Shown: positions 1 through 8,016 of the stretch, in pieces
Numbering within the stretch: position 1 is the stretch's first letter
Layout: each line of letters starts with the position of its first letter
DNA from: UBA1724 sp016302315
GTDB lineage: Bacteria > Verrucomicrobiota > Lentisphaeria > Oligosphaerales > Oligosphaeraceae
Assembly (NCBI GenBank): GCA_016302315.1
Contig: JAEDNW010000027.1
Location: 1 to 19,839 of the forward strand
Reading direction: 5' to 3'
Length of the DNA: 19,839 bases
Notes under the pieces: model-generated
What the model saw: only the letters and a program-made list of their open reading frames with translations
Databases searched by the model: none
Told to the model about the DNA's origin: nothing
Position numbers and translations under genes: made by a program

Positions 1-178
1 TGTTGTGCCTGTTTAGCCTCAAAACACCCCCCGAAGTGCGAAAGATGGGCTAGCGTTTTCTTCTTTTTCTTCATCCATGGACCGCTTCTATTACTTTGCC
101 AATGCATCCCTCAGGGAAATCTCCGGGACGATACCCGGCTCCCCGCCTTCTGCGACGGAACATAGGCATACCTAAAAG
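1..178 (-). other. left-edge region; possible small coupled reading frames leaving the window
   Basis: No gene can be named here. On the minus strand an ATG at 169 opens a 32-codon frame rich in arginine near its start (MPMFRRRRRGAGYR...), with TGA at 73-71. That stop overlaps a second ATG at 74 (ATGA), which opens MKKKKKTLAHLSHFGGCF... and stays open to the window edge. The overlap would allow translational coupling, and a good promoter lies just upstream at 230-259. Against this, neither peptide matches a family I recognise and both are short enough to be chance. A competing 32-codon frame lies on the plus strand at 77-175. The second minus frame could be the 5' end of a real gene to the left. 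Confidence that something here is translated is low. Confidence 0.2.
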
Positions 179-220
179 CCATAGGACTGGAGGAAATCTG
201 ATCTCCTCCTTGTCCTATGG
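179..220 (-). terminator. strong hairpin after the esterase gene (terminator or leader hairpin)
   Basis: CCATAGGAC (179-187) pairs exactly with GTCCTATGG (212-220), and GGAGGA (189-194) pairs with TCCTCC (204-209). A T/TT bulge separates the two stems and a 9-base loop closes the structure. Read on the minus strand the stem is followed by CTTTTAGG, a short T run. The hairpin begins 51 bases after the esterase stop codon, so it fits a Rho-independent terminator for the glycosidase genes. It also lies directly downstream of a leftward promoter (230-259), so it could be the 5' hairpin of a transcript leaving the window. The minus strand of its 5' arm contains AAGGAGGAG, which would be a strong Shine-Dalgarno if exposed. 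Confidence 0.6.
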
Positions 221-225
221 CGGGC

Positions 226-275
226 ATGGGTTATAATATTATAAATCCTTGAATGTCAATGGGTTATAATATTAT
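226..275. repeat. two exact 17-bp AT-rich direct repeats with palindromic core
   Basis: ATGGGTTATAATATTAT occurs at 226-242 and again at 259-275, 33 bases apart start to start, close to three helical turns. The first copy contains the 14-bp perfect palindrome TTATAATATTATAA (231-244), and the second keeps a 10-bp palindromic core. The second copy covers the TAA stop of the esterase gene, and the promoter at 230-259 lies between and partly inside the copies. Such an arrangement fits paired operator sites, but a small duplication or a remnant of a mobile element would look the same. Confidence 0.6.
230..259 (-). promoter_or_regulatory. candidate sigma70-type promoter reading leftward out of the window
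   Basis: On the minus strand, a perfect -35 box TTGACA (259-254) is followed after 18 bases by TATAAC (235-230). An alternative is TATTAT with a 15-base spacing. It sits in a very AT-rich patch inside GC-rich DNA, just beyond the esterase stop, where a promoter for the next gene to the left would be expected. The predicted start of transcription, around 222-225, falls immediately before the 179-220 hairpin. No other intergenic stretch in the window has such a good match. Confidence 0.45.
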
Positions 276-1579
276 TTCCTCGCAGCGGGCTCCTTTCGAG
301 TATAGACGGGGGCGTCTTTGGGGACGTAACCGTGGTCGGAGCCCTGGTACCAATGGATGGTTTTGGGGCAGGTGAGTCGGTTATAGAAGATGGCGACGCC
401 GGAGGGGGGGCAGATGTAGTCTCCCAGTCCTGCCCTGGGGATTTCCACGGGGCATTGGATGCGGTGGGCCATGTGGATGGTGTCGTAGTATTCCAGACCT
501 GGGGCGTAGGGGATTCTCCAGGAGCCGAAGGCGCGTCCGAAGCGGGACTGTCCGGCGGCGTCGCAGTGCCAGGGGATGGAGGGTCTGGCGAGGGTCACAT
601 CGGGATCCAGGGCGGCGGCCCAGATGGTTTGGAGTCCGCCTTGGCTTCCCCCCTCGGCCACTAGATCGGTTCCATTCCATTCGGGGAGGCTCTTAAGATA
701 TTCCAGCGCCCGGAGGAGGCGGAGGACCATTCCGTGGAAGTAGGCGGTGTCGGGGGAGGCGTTTTCCTGGGGATCGAAGGCGTAGGAGTAGCGGTCCGAG
801 CGGATCCTGTTACCAAACTCCTCGTAGTAGGCATCGGACTGGAGGAGGTCGGCGCCGTGGGCGTTCACCTGGAAGGCGATGCGGTCGGTGTCCCAGAACT
901 CTGGGGGTTGCTGGAAGAGATTGGCGTTGTATCCGTATCCGTGGAAGTAGGCGACGGCGGGGAGCTTGGTTTCTTGGGCCATGTCGGGGATGGAGAGGAA
1001 TCCGGTGGCAGGGCGTCCTCCGGGGCACTCCAGGGAGACGGCGTAGATGGAGAGTTTTTTTGCCTCGTCCCGCTTCACCAGGGTGCGGGTGGCTTTTAGG
1101 GGAACCTCCTTCAGGAGGGCCTTCTGGGCATCCCAATAGGCATCGAAATCCTGGGGCACCGGCATGCCTTGGAGAGATTCGGGATGGACGGCGGCCCCGC
1201 AGTTGGCGTAGACATCCCGCCCATCTTTCTGGGTGAGTCGATTGCCCTGTCCATCGGTGACGACGAAGTAGAGCCAGACGAAGCCTTGGTTGTTGAGGGA
1301 GGTGGTGTAGGTGATGGGGGTTTCGGTTTGCCAGGGGGCGCTTCCCTCCTCCTGGATGCCGTCATCTCCCCGGCGCACCCAATGGACGGTGCTTCCCGGG
1401 GGCAATTGGGGGGTGTAGGGGCCGAAGGTCACCGTGAAGGTGATGGGTTCCCCCGCCTCGTAGGTGAGGGGGTCCTTGTCGGTGATGGCGTTGAAGTAGG
1501 GGAGAGCTTCCTGGAGGGCGTCGCCCCAGAGGGCGGCCGCGGCCAGGCAGAAGCAGAGAAGGAGGGCGCGTTTGCACAT
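272..1579 (-). CDS. exported acetyl xylan esterase (AXE1) family protein
   Basis: Predicted 435-residue secreted serine esterase of the AXE1/cephalosporin-C deacetylase family, which removes acetyl groups from sugars such as acetylated xylan. A hydrophobic signal peptide (about residues 1-20) is followed by a beta-sandwich-like region (about 35-130, with GEPITFTVTF and YFVVTDGQGN), then an alpha/beta-hydrolase domain. The nucleophile is Ser312 in GGSQGG. Asp387 in GLGDYICPPS and His416 in GSDHGY complete the expected triad, and the DxxCPP stretch is typical of AXE1. The start at 1579 is chosen because it leads straight into the signal peptide and has the CCCC-ATG context seen elsewhere in the window. 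An ATG at 1606 would lie inside a hairpin. It is the last of six exported carbohydrate-active genes. Family is fairly certain, natural substrate unknown. Confidence 0.9.
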   Translation of the reverse strand: MCKRALLLCFCLAAAALWGDALQEALPYFNAITDKDPLTYEAGEPITFTVTFGPYTPQLPPGSTVHWVRRGDDGIQEEGSAPWQTETPITYTTSLNNQGFVWLYFVVTDGQGNRLTQKDGRDVYANCGAAVHPESLQGMPVPQDFDAYWDAQKALLKEVPLKATRTLVKRDEAKKLSIYAVSLECPGGRPATGFLSIPDMAQETKLPAVAYFHGYGYNANLFQQPPEFWDTDRIAFQVNAHGADLLQSDAYYEEFGNRIRSDRYSYAFDPQENASPDTAYFHGMVLRLLRALEYLKSLPEWNGTDLVAEGGSQGGLQTIWAAALDPDVTLARPSIPWHCDAAGQSRFGRAFGSWRIPYAPGLEYYDTIHMAHRIQCPVEIPRAGLGDYICPPSGVAIFYNRLTCPKTIHWYQGSDHGYVPKDAPVYTRKEPAARK

Positions 1580-1599
1580 GGGGAGAGGGAGAGGAAAAG

Positions 1600-1631
1600 G
1601 GGGCATTCTTGGGAGAGTCCGAGAATGCCCC
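1600..1631 (-). terminator. 10-bp perfect-stem hairpin between glycosidase and esterase genes
   Basis: GGGGCATTCT (1600-1609) and AGAATGCCCC (1622-1631) form a perfect 10-bp stem with a 12-base loop. Read on the minus strand, it is followed by CTTTTCC, a weak T run. It lies 16 bases after the stop of the upstream glycosidase-like gene and 20 bases before the esterase start. It could terminate or partly terminate transcription, or protect the 3' end of a processed message. A similar hairpin occurs at 10378-10399. Confidence 0.6.
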
Positions 1632-1647
1632 TGGGAGTGGGTCGGGG

Positions 1648-2907
1648 TTATTCCGTGATCTTCAGCAGGAGGGCCTGTCCGGGGGCGAGCCAGACATTTT
1701 CCCCGGCGAAGCGGGAGAGGGTGTCCTTGTGGAATTGGCTGACCACCTGGATATCGGCGGGGGTTCCGTTGCGCCATTGGAGATCGGCGATGGAGGTGGA
1801 GCGCTCCAGGTTTTTGTTGAGCACCATCACATAGATCTCCCCATTCTCCCGGTCCTGAAACTCGCCCACGGCGAGGTCCTGGTTGTCCGCGGCGGCGGCG
1901 ATCAGGCTGGTTTCCTCGGGTGCGTCTTCCCGGGGCAGGCGTTCCCGGCCGTTGGGCACGAAGTGGTAGACCTTGGTGGACTCCAGGCGGTTCAGGGTTT
2001 TGGCGATGCACTTCACGGTGTTGTTGACGAAGCGCATGGCGTACCAGGTTTCGGTGCGGTTGCCCCAGGGGTCGATGGGGGCATGGCGGTAGCTGGCCAC
2101 GGGGGGGGTGTAGTAGGTGAAGTAGAGGATGCCCTTGGCGCCGTAGAGGAGGGCGCTGTAGACCTGGAAGAAGAGGTCGTTTTCCGAGGGGATGCGGTAG
2201 GGCATATGGCCCACGGAGAGGAGGCAGACATCCAGGGGGATGCCATGGGCCAGGGTGACTTCCCGGGCTTCTGCCAGCTGTTGCCAAGTGCCGCGGCGGA
2301 TGGGATCGTTGCCCTCGAAGAGGGTGTAGTAGTCATAGCCCAGGTGGGCAGGCTGCAATTCCTGGACGAAGCGCTCGGCGTATTCTTTCCAGTCGGCGGC
2401 GCCCAGCTGCTTCGGGGTGGCGTAGTTGGGGAAGAGATTGATATAGGCGTCCTTCCCGGGATGGGCCTTCTTCACCTCGTCGGCCATGATGGCCAGGTTC
2501 CGGAAGCGGGAGGTGGAGGGCTCGTCCTGGATGAAATATCCGCAGAGGGCGGGATGATCCTGGAAGAAGTCCACCGTGGCGCGAATGCCCTTCCGCAGCT
2601 CTTCCTCCGGGGCTTCGTTATCCCAGAAGTATTGGTCGGGCACCTGGCGGAAGCCCCAGGCCACCATGCCGGCCTTCTGGATGCAGTCCAACTGCTCCAC
2701 GGTGCTGGCGAAGCCGGCCACGGTGATGCCGGCCTCCGCCATGTCGTCCGCCTGCTTCTGGTCGAAGAAGTAGGGGAGACCACCCCAGGCGGTGATGGGG
2801 AAGTAGTCCGGATCTCCGGGCTTGGGGGAGGGGAGGACCTGGCTCATGAGGAGGGTTTGGAGAGCGAAGAGTGTGGCGAGGGTGAGGAGGAGAGAATGTC
2901 GCGTCAT
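1648..2907 (-). CDS. exported TIM-barrel glycosidase-like protein
   Basis: 419 residues with an N-terminal signal peptide (MTRHSLLLTLATLFALQTLL). The body reads like a glycoside-hydrolase TIM barrel. A strand-plus-acid motif CGYFIQDEPS (Asp128-Glu129) follows DFFQDHPAL, and LGYDYYTLF (about 189-197) and GAKGILYFTYYTPP (about 256-269) look like later barrel strands. The C-terminal portion (about 335-419, GEIYVMVLNKNLE...) looks like a beta-sandwich of the type that follows many barrels. I cannot assign a CAZy family: the motif placement recalls GH-A-type enzymes, but no second catalytic Glu is obvious. It starts 33 bases after the GH42-like stop, so it is probably co-transcribed. The ATG at 2907 fits the GCC-ATG context. 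A G8 tract at 2101-2108 is in frame and intact here. Confidence 0.75.
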   Translation of the reverse strand: MTRHSLLLTLATLFALQTLLMSQVLPSPKPGDPDYFPITAWGGLPYFFDQKQADDMAEAGITVAGFASTVEQLDCIQKAGMVAWGFRQVPDQYFWDNEAPEEELRKGIRATVDFFQDHPALCGYFIQDEPSTSRFRNLAIMADEVKKAHPGKDAYINLFPNYATPKQLGAADWKEYAERFVQELQPAHLGYDYYTLFEGNDPIRRGTWQQLAEAREVTLAHGIPLDVCLLSVGHMPYRIPSENDLFFQVYSALLYGAKGILYFTYYTPPVASYRHAPIDPWGNRTETWYAMRFVNNTVKCIAKTLNRLESTKVYHFVPNGRERLPREDAPEETSLIAAAADNQDLAVGEFQDRENGEIYVMVLNKNLERSTSIADLQWRNGTPADIQVVSQFHKDTLSRFAGENVWLAPGQALLLKITE

Positions 2908-2940
2908 GGCAGTGTTTGTGGGGGTCTGGTGGATTTTGGG

Positions 2941-5604
2941 TCAGAAAATTTCCAGGACCATGGTTTCGGCGAAGTCAAGGGGAAGAGAGAAGGAGGTGAC
3001 GGGGGTGGGCGTGAGGAGTTTCCCGGAACCCACTTCCCGGAGGGAGACGGGCTGGGGGAAGTCCAATTGGACTTCCGGCGGGGTGTCCTTGGTGGCGTGA
3101 AGGACCAGGTGGGTGCCGTCGGTGTAGAAGACCACATTGTCCCGGGTGTAGATATGTTCCCCTGCGGCATAGAGGAGAAGGTGAACCAGTTCCCGGGGCA
3201 CCTCGGGGGAGGCGCAGAAGAAGGTCTTATCCCGTTGCAGGAGGGCGGGGGTCTGGTCATCCGCCCAGCGGGCCAGGATGATGTCATCCGGCTGTGGGGC
3301 GAGGGAGAAGTTCTGGCTGGCGGGGGTGCGGGGCGTCCAGGAGGCGGGGAGTCCCATGAATTTTCCCGCTTCGGTGGCTTGGATGGCCACAGGGGCGTTC
3401 CCTTTCTTGGGGGTCAGGGCGAAGCCCGTGAGTTCCCGGGAGTTTTCCAGGGAGTATCCTTCCTCCGGATCCATGAGGCCCGGGGCATGGCACCATAGGA
3501 CCGTCTTGCCCTGGAGCCGCTCCTTTAGGGTCTGGCGCTCCTGGCGGGTCAGGACCCAGGCGTTCCCCAGGATCAGGACGGGAGTTTCCACTCCGTTGGC
3601 CAGCAGGTCCTCCAGATAGTACATCCCTCCTGCCGCGCCGCAGCGGGAGAGGGTGCCCCGAATGAGTTCGTAGGCGGGGAAGGTGAAGTTCCGTGCATCC
3701 TTGGTGTAGATGGCTGAACGCTCCGAGGAAGTGGCCGCCACAACGGGCACGTAGGGGACGGGATTCTGGAGCTTCTGCTCCTCCATCCCCTGGAGATCCT
3801 CCATGACGGTCCATAGATTGGGATCCTCGAACCAGCCCAGCAGAGGCAGATCCATCCACCAGCATCCCAGATTGCGGACAATCTCCTGGGCCGTGTTCCG
3901 CAGAAGCACGTTTCGCGTGTCCCAGGGAGTGGGGATGTGGCGCTCCAGCCCTCCCAGATTGCCCCGGGAGGCCAGATAGGTCCGGCTGTCATCCTCGTAG
4001 AACCAGAGCTTCCCGGCCCGGAGAATGGATTCCGCCGGGGTCATGGAGAGTCCGGCCTCTCCCTCCCAGCGATCGGTGTAGTCAATGGGGGAGCAAAGAA
4101 TGTCGATGTCGGGGGACGCCAGGAGGCGCTGGTTGTCCAGGTGTCCGCAGGCGCTCATGCGCTGCATCCGTCCGAAGGCGTTGATGTATCCGTAGAAGAA
4201 GAGGACCAGCTTTTTCTCCTGGGTGACTTCCCGGACCCGTCGGGCCACCTGGAGGATGGCGTCGGTCATGGCCTGTTGGAGGAAGAGATTGTGGTCGACG
4301 ACCTTGGGATAGGCCAGGGGATCCAGGACGGCGGTTCTGGGCTGGGCCGCCTTCCGCTCCGCCGGGGTGGGGGGCAGGGCGGTCTCCCGGGTGACGGCCT
4401 CCTCTCCCCAGGCCTCCTGAAGCGCCTGATCCGAGGGATACTTCTGGGCAAGCCAACGGCGGAAGCCCTGGATTTCCGCCGGGGAATATCCGTGGAAATC
4501 CTCCTTCCAGCTGTCCCGGTAGAACCACTCCTGGGTTTCCTGGGCGCAGGGATGATAGCCGGCAATGCGCTCTCCGTATTTCTCCTCCAGGTGCCGGATG
4601 GTGCCCTCCAGCATGGCGAGAGCCTCCTGGAGCCACTTCTGGCTGCTGACGCTTTCATGGCGCCGATGGGAGATGCCGGAGTTGGGATCCCACTGCATCA
4701 ACTCGTCGGGGTTCTGGTTCTTCCACCATTCGGGAGGATAGAGCATCAGCCGGGGGATCACATAGGCTTGGGGGTTGGCGTAGAGGATCTGGTCCATGGC
4801 GGAATCCAGGGCGGAGAAATCCTGGGCGAGGGGCGGCTGGGGCCAGGGCACCTCCAGAATGGTGGTGACAAAGTCCACTCCGGCCTGGTGGGCCATGCGG
4901 ATTTGGCGGGAGAAGACGTTGTCTCCCTCGGGGATGTCGGCGAAGGCGGCGCGGTAGGCGATGGGATGGGGGATGTAGAATCCCGGAGAGAGGAACCCCT
5001 TCTCCCAGGAACTCCAGACCCGGAAGCGGATCACGTAGCGCACCCCGTGTTCTAGCTTGGCCTTAATGCCTCTCAGATAGAGGTGGGGATCCTTGCCGGA
5101 GAAGGCCTTGCCTGCCTGGGAGGTGAAGGTGATGGAGAGGGCGGGATTGCCCGGCTCGTCAGGATAGTCTTCGATGGCGGCCAGAAAGGAGGTCTCCTGG
5201 GGATCCCGGGGCCAGATTTCCCAGGTGCGCCCCGGCAGGGAGAGAAATTGCCCCCGGGGGGCGTCGTCAAAGCTCTGTTTCGGGAAGAGGGGCTCTCCCG
5301 TGTCCTCTCGAACTACCTCAAAGTCGTCAAGATAGTATTTTCCAGGGGAGAGGGAGAAGCGGAAGTGGAAGGTGAGATCACACTCCTCCTCCACCACGGA
5401 AATGCGGCGGATCTCCATACGCTGATCGCCCTGCTGGAGGGGGAGGGGACTGCGCCCCCGCCCACCGTAGAACCACCGGGGACGCACCGCCACCCCGTCT
5501 TTCTCGATCCGGGGCACCCCATGGGTGGTGCGCACCCGAAATTCGGCGCTGGCTAGAAGGAGGGGGGCGAGGAGGCTGGCCAGGAGGAGGGGAAGGTGTC
5601 TCAT
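2941..5604 (-). CDS. large exported GH42-like (beta-galactosidase-type) glycoside hydrolase
   Basis: 887 residues from the ATG at 5604; an in-frame ATG at 5616 would add four residues (MLFP). The signal peptide is MRHLPLLLASLLAPLLLASA. An N-terminal region of about 200 residues looks like beta-sandwich (KYYLDDFEVVRED, VRYVIRFRVWSSWE). The barrel follows, with RMAHQAGVDFV and GYHPCAQETQEW, where Glu356 is the likely acid/base. Glu537 in WFYEDDSRT is a likely nucleophile. About 650-760 (PVLILGNAWVLTRQERQTLKER) resembles the Rossmann-like trimerisation domain of GH42, and a small beta domain ends the protein. Clan GH-A acid/base residues usually follow Asn; here the preceding residue is Gln. The fit to GH42 is therefore at superfamily level, and the substrate (galactoside or other) is not certain. 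It is separated by 27 bases from the GH123-like gene upstream. Confidence 0.75.
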   Translation of the reverse strand: MRHLPLLLASLLAPLLLASAEFRVRTTHGVPRIEKDGVAVRPRWFYGGRGRSPLPLQQGDQRMEIRRISVVEEECDLTFHFRFSLSPGKYYLDDFEVVREDTGEPLFPKQSFDDAPRGQFLSLPGRTWEIWPRDPQETSFLAAIEDYPDEPGNPALSITFTSQAGKAFSGKDPHLYLRGIKAKLEHGVRYVIRFRVWSSWEKGFLSPGFYIPHPIAYRAAFADIPEGDNVFSRQIRMAHQAGVDFVTTILEVPWPQPPLAQDFSALDSAMDQILYANPQAYVIPRLMLYPPEWWKNQNPDELMQWDPNSGISHRRHESVSSQKWLQEALAMLEGTIRHLEEKYGERIAGYHPCAQETQEWFYRDSWKEDFHGYSPAEIQGFRRWLAQKYPSDQALQEAWGEEAVTRETALPPTPAERKAAQPRTAVLDPLAYPKVVDHNLFLQQAMTDAILQVARRVREVTQEKKLVLFFYGYINAFGRMQRMSACGHLDNQRLLASPDIDILCSPIDYTDRWEGEAGLSMTPAESILRAGKLWFYEDDSRTYLASRGNLGGLERHIPTPWDTRNVLLRNTAQEIVRNLGCWWMDLPLLGWFEDPNLWTVMEDLQGMEEQKLQNPVPYVPVVAATSSERSAIYTKDARNFTFPAYELIRGTLSRCGAAGGMYYLEDLLANGVETPVLILGNAWVLTRQERQTLKERLQGKTVLWCHAPGLMDPEEGYSLENSRELTGFALTPKKGNAPVAIQATEAGKFMGLPASWTPRTPASQNFSLAPQPDDIILARWADDQTPALLQRDKTFFCASPEVPRELVHLLLYAAGEHIYTRDNVVFYTDGTHLVLHATKDTPPEVQLDFPQPVSLREVGSGKLLTPTPVTSFSLPLDFAETMVLEIF

Positions 5605-5631
5605 GGGGAAAAGCATTTTGAGGGAGGGAAG

Positions 5632-8001
5632 TTAAGGGGTCTGGCCGGGATGTTGCTCCAGCAACCGGAGGAGGCGGCTGTGCTTGGCATGGGCCAGACG
5701 GGGATCCTTGCTCCAGACGGCCAGGGAAGTGACCAGGGCATCCTCCACCTCCGCTTCCTTCCTGGCCTCCCGGAGCCACTCCTCGGCGTCGGCCTCCTGG
5801 ACAGAAGGAGAACGCAGGAGTTGACGCAGCTGATCCAGGAGCATGGCATCCTCCACCCCGTCCCGCATGTATTTCAGGCGCAAACTGGGGAGAGGCCCCT
5901 TCTCTCCGGGATAAAGGAGGCGTCCATCTCCGTTGAAATTGCCGAAGGAGTTTCCATTCCAGGGGGCGGAGAGGACGGGGCCTCCCGTGACGGGAACGGG
6001 AATGGGGGCGTCCAGGGTGTAGTTGCCTCCCTCCCGCCGGATGGTGAGCCAGAGGGTGGAGGCGTAGTAGAGGAAGATATCCTGGTTGTCCACCTTCTTG
6101 GCCATGAAGCCCATGAGGAGCCTGGGGGCCATGCCGGGGTATTCCAGGAGGAGATTGGCGAAGGGGAGGAAGGGGCTGCAGGCCACGTAGTAGCCCACCT
6201 TCTTTCCCCGTGCCCGGGCGGCTTGGACGTTTTCCAGGTTCCCGTGGAAGTTCCGGGTGCCGGGGATCCAGCCATCCACCAGGTCGTCCAGTCCGCTTTT
6301 CACGCCGAAGGTATTGTCGTAGATGGTGGTGTAGATGGGGATTCCGGGAAGGGCCTGGCGGACCTTCTGGAGGGTTTCCCGGATCATGGGGTATTGTTCG
6401 GCGGGAGCCTCGTCAAAGCAGTAGATGTAGGCCTTGTCCAAGATGCCGGCCTCCTGGTAGGTCTGATAGGCCTCCCGGAACTGCTGGAGCCTTTCCGGGG
6501 AGAGGGCGGTGTTGAAGTAACCCAGATTGAAGTGTTTGGCTCCGTGGTTCAGGGCATAGAGATTTTCCTCCAAGGCTCTGTCTTTTTCGGGTCTGGAGTA
6601 GATTTCATCGGGCTGGAGGTGGTGGAGGAGAAGCAGGTCCATGATGGCGTGCTTGTACGCCCAGTATTCCGGGGTGCCATAGGGAATGTGGGCGGGCCCG
6701 CCATAGCTGATGGGGGTGAAGTAGGGGGCGCCGGGTTCCAGAGCGACATCCCGCACCAGGAGGGAGAAGGGAAGGATTTGGCGTTCGCCGTCGAAGGTCA
6801 CCGCCACTTCGCCCTGGTAGAGGCCGGGCTTTTGGTCCTGGGGCACCTGGACATCCAGCCACCAGCTTTGGTAGATCCCCTCTTCTAGGGAGAAGGAGGC
6901 GTGGAGTTCCTCCAGGATGGGGTCGGGCCACAGCCCGGTGTGCTCCACTTCGTAGTGGGGCTTGGGGCAGTCCACGTATCCCACGGGGGAGAGGCGGAGG
7001 GCTTCCAGGGGGAAGGGGGTGCCGTCTTCCTGGACGGGTGCCTTTTCCAGGGTGGCCTGGACGGCTTGGAGGGGGCGGAGCGTCAGGCCCACCAGCTGGG
7101 CGGATTCTCCCTCGCCCCGGGCGGCCTCCAGGGTGTAGCTGGGGGTGGGAGGAGCCCGGAAGACGTAGGCCCCCCGGTGAATCTTCTCCTCGGGATAGCA
7201 CCATAGCACGCCTAAGGCTTTGTCCCCTGCCTCTTTCTGGAAGATGCGCAGATCCAACTCGGACAGAAGCCGCTGGCATTGGTGCTGCAGCTCCCGGGAA
7301 AAGTGAACCGCCGACGGATTCTGGAGATACTCCTCAATTTGCTTCACGATGCGATGCAGACGCCCCGTAAACTCCTCGCTCAGGCGCTCTTGACGCCACA
7401 GAAGGGATTCCCGGAGACGAGTGGCTTCCTGAACCCCTTCCTGGCGAAGCTCCTGGGGGGATCGGGATTCTCCCGTGATGTCGCCCACGTAGATTTGGAA
7501 GGGCTTCTTGGGCTGCATGCCGAAGAAGTCCAGATGCACCACCCGGGAGAGGTCATAGTCCGCATTGAAGTCGTCCAGGGAGAGCACCAGGCGATGCCGT
7601 CCCGCGGAGAAGGCGAGGGAATACCAGGAGATGGGTCTGGCGTCTGCCTCGGTGCGGATTTCGATGCCCAGGGAGGTGCAGTCCTCGGGGAAGAAGAGTT
7701 CGATTTGGATGGACTGGAGATTGCGCCAATCTGCTTGTTCCGGGGGGATGAGGAGTTTGGCGGAGGGCCATCCTTCGCTGGCGGAATAGGAGAAGTGGCC
7801 GGTGAGCCCCGGCTCGGCGTTGGGCCAGGGGCGAATCTCCGCCGTCAAATCCCCTTTGGCCTCCGTGGTGGCCCAATCCGGCGCGGCCAGGGGCCTTTCA
7901 TAGGAGAAGGAGTAGAGGGGGATGGTGGCGGCGGAGAGGCTTTCCGCCAACAGGAAGAGGGCCAGGATCCCCAGGAGGGCGCGAAATTGGGCGAGTTTCA
8001 T
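5632..8001 (-). CDS. exported GH123-like (DUF4091) protein, third tandem copy
   Basis: 789 residues, signal peptide MKLAQFRALLGILALFLLAESLSAA. Layout: an N-terminal carbohydrate-binding-like beta domain (about 30-180, ending IYVGDI), a helical linker (about 185-260), a GH123 N-terminal beta domain (about 285-420, with EAARGEGESAQLV and WWLDVQVPQDQKPGLY), a TIM barrel (about 425-690) and a helical tail. Adjacent Asp530-Glu531 in YCFDEAP match the acidic pair that GH123 beta-N-acetylgalactosaminidases use in substrate-assisted catalysis. The NGDGRLLYPG and RLKYMRDGVEDA stretches (roughly 690-745) are DUF4091 hallmarks. It begins 15 bases after the stop of the upstream paralogue and is clearly co-transcribed with it. 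Sequence is the most diverged of the three copies (for example YYVACSPFLPFAN against WYVCCTPTMPYAN). Galactosaminide specificity is inferred from the family only. Confidence 0.85.
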   Translation of the reverse strand: MKLAQFRALLGILALFLLAESLSAATIPLYSFSYERPLAAPDWATTEAKGDLTAEIRPWPNAEPGLTGHFSYSASEGWPSAKLLIPPEQADWRNLQSIQIELFFPEDCTSLGIEIRTEADARPISWYSLAFSAGRHRLVLSLDDFNADYDLSRVVHLDFFGMQPKKPFQIYVGDITGESRSPQELRQEGVQEATRLRESLLWRQERLSEEFTGRLHRIVKQIEEYLQNPSAVHFSRELQHQCQRLLSELDLRIFQKEAGDKALGVLWCYPEEKIHRGAYVFRAPPTPSYTLEAARGEGESAQLVGLTLRPLQAVQATLEKAPVQEDGTPFPLEALRLSPVGYVDCPKPHYEVEHTGLWPDPILEELHASFSLEEGIYQSWWLDVQVPQDQKPGLYQGEVAVTFDGERQILPFSLLVRDVALEPGAPYFTPISYGGPAHIPYGTPEYWAYKHAIMDLLLLHHLQPDEIYSRPEKDRALEENLYALNHGAKHFNLGYFNTALSPERLQQFREAYQTYQEAGILDKAYIYCFDEAPAEQYPMIRETLQKVRQALPGIPIYTTIYDNTFGVKSGLDDLVDGWIPGTRNFHGNLENVQAARARGKKVGYYVACSPFLPFANLLLEYPGMAPRLLMGFMAKKVDNQDIFLYYASTLWLTIRREGGNYTLDAPIPVPVTGGPVLSAPWNGNSFGNFNGDGRLLYPGEKGPLPSLRLKYMRDGVEDAMLLDQLRQLLRSPSVQEADAEEWLREARKEAEVEDALVTSLAVWSKDPRLAHAKHSRLLRLLEQHPGQTP

Positions 8002-8016
8002 GGCGTGGCTTGGGGG

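Noticed and set aside
77..175. 32-codon plus-strand frame (MDRFYYFANASLREI...) with a CC-ATG context
   Set aside because: It is short, has no recognisable family, and competes with minus-strand frames that have a promoter upstream. There is no plus-strand promoter or T-run terminator.
1580..2287. N-terminal extension of the esterase open frame up to 2287
   Set aside because: The extension overlaps the barrel glycosidase gene and translates to Pro/Arg-rich nonsense; a proper signal peptide begins at 1579.
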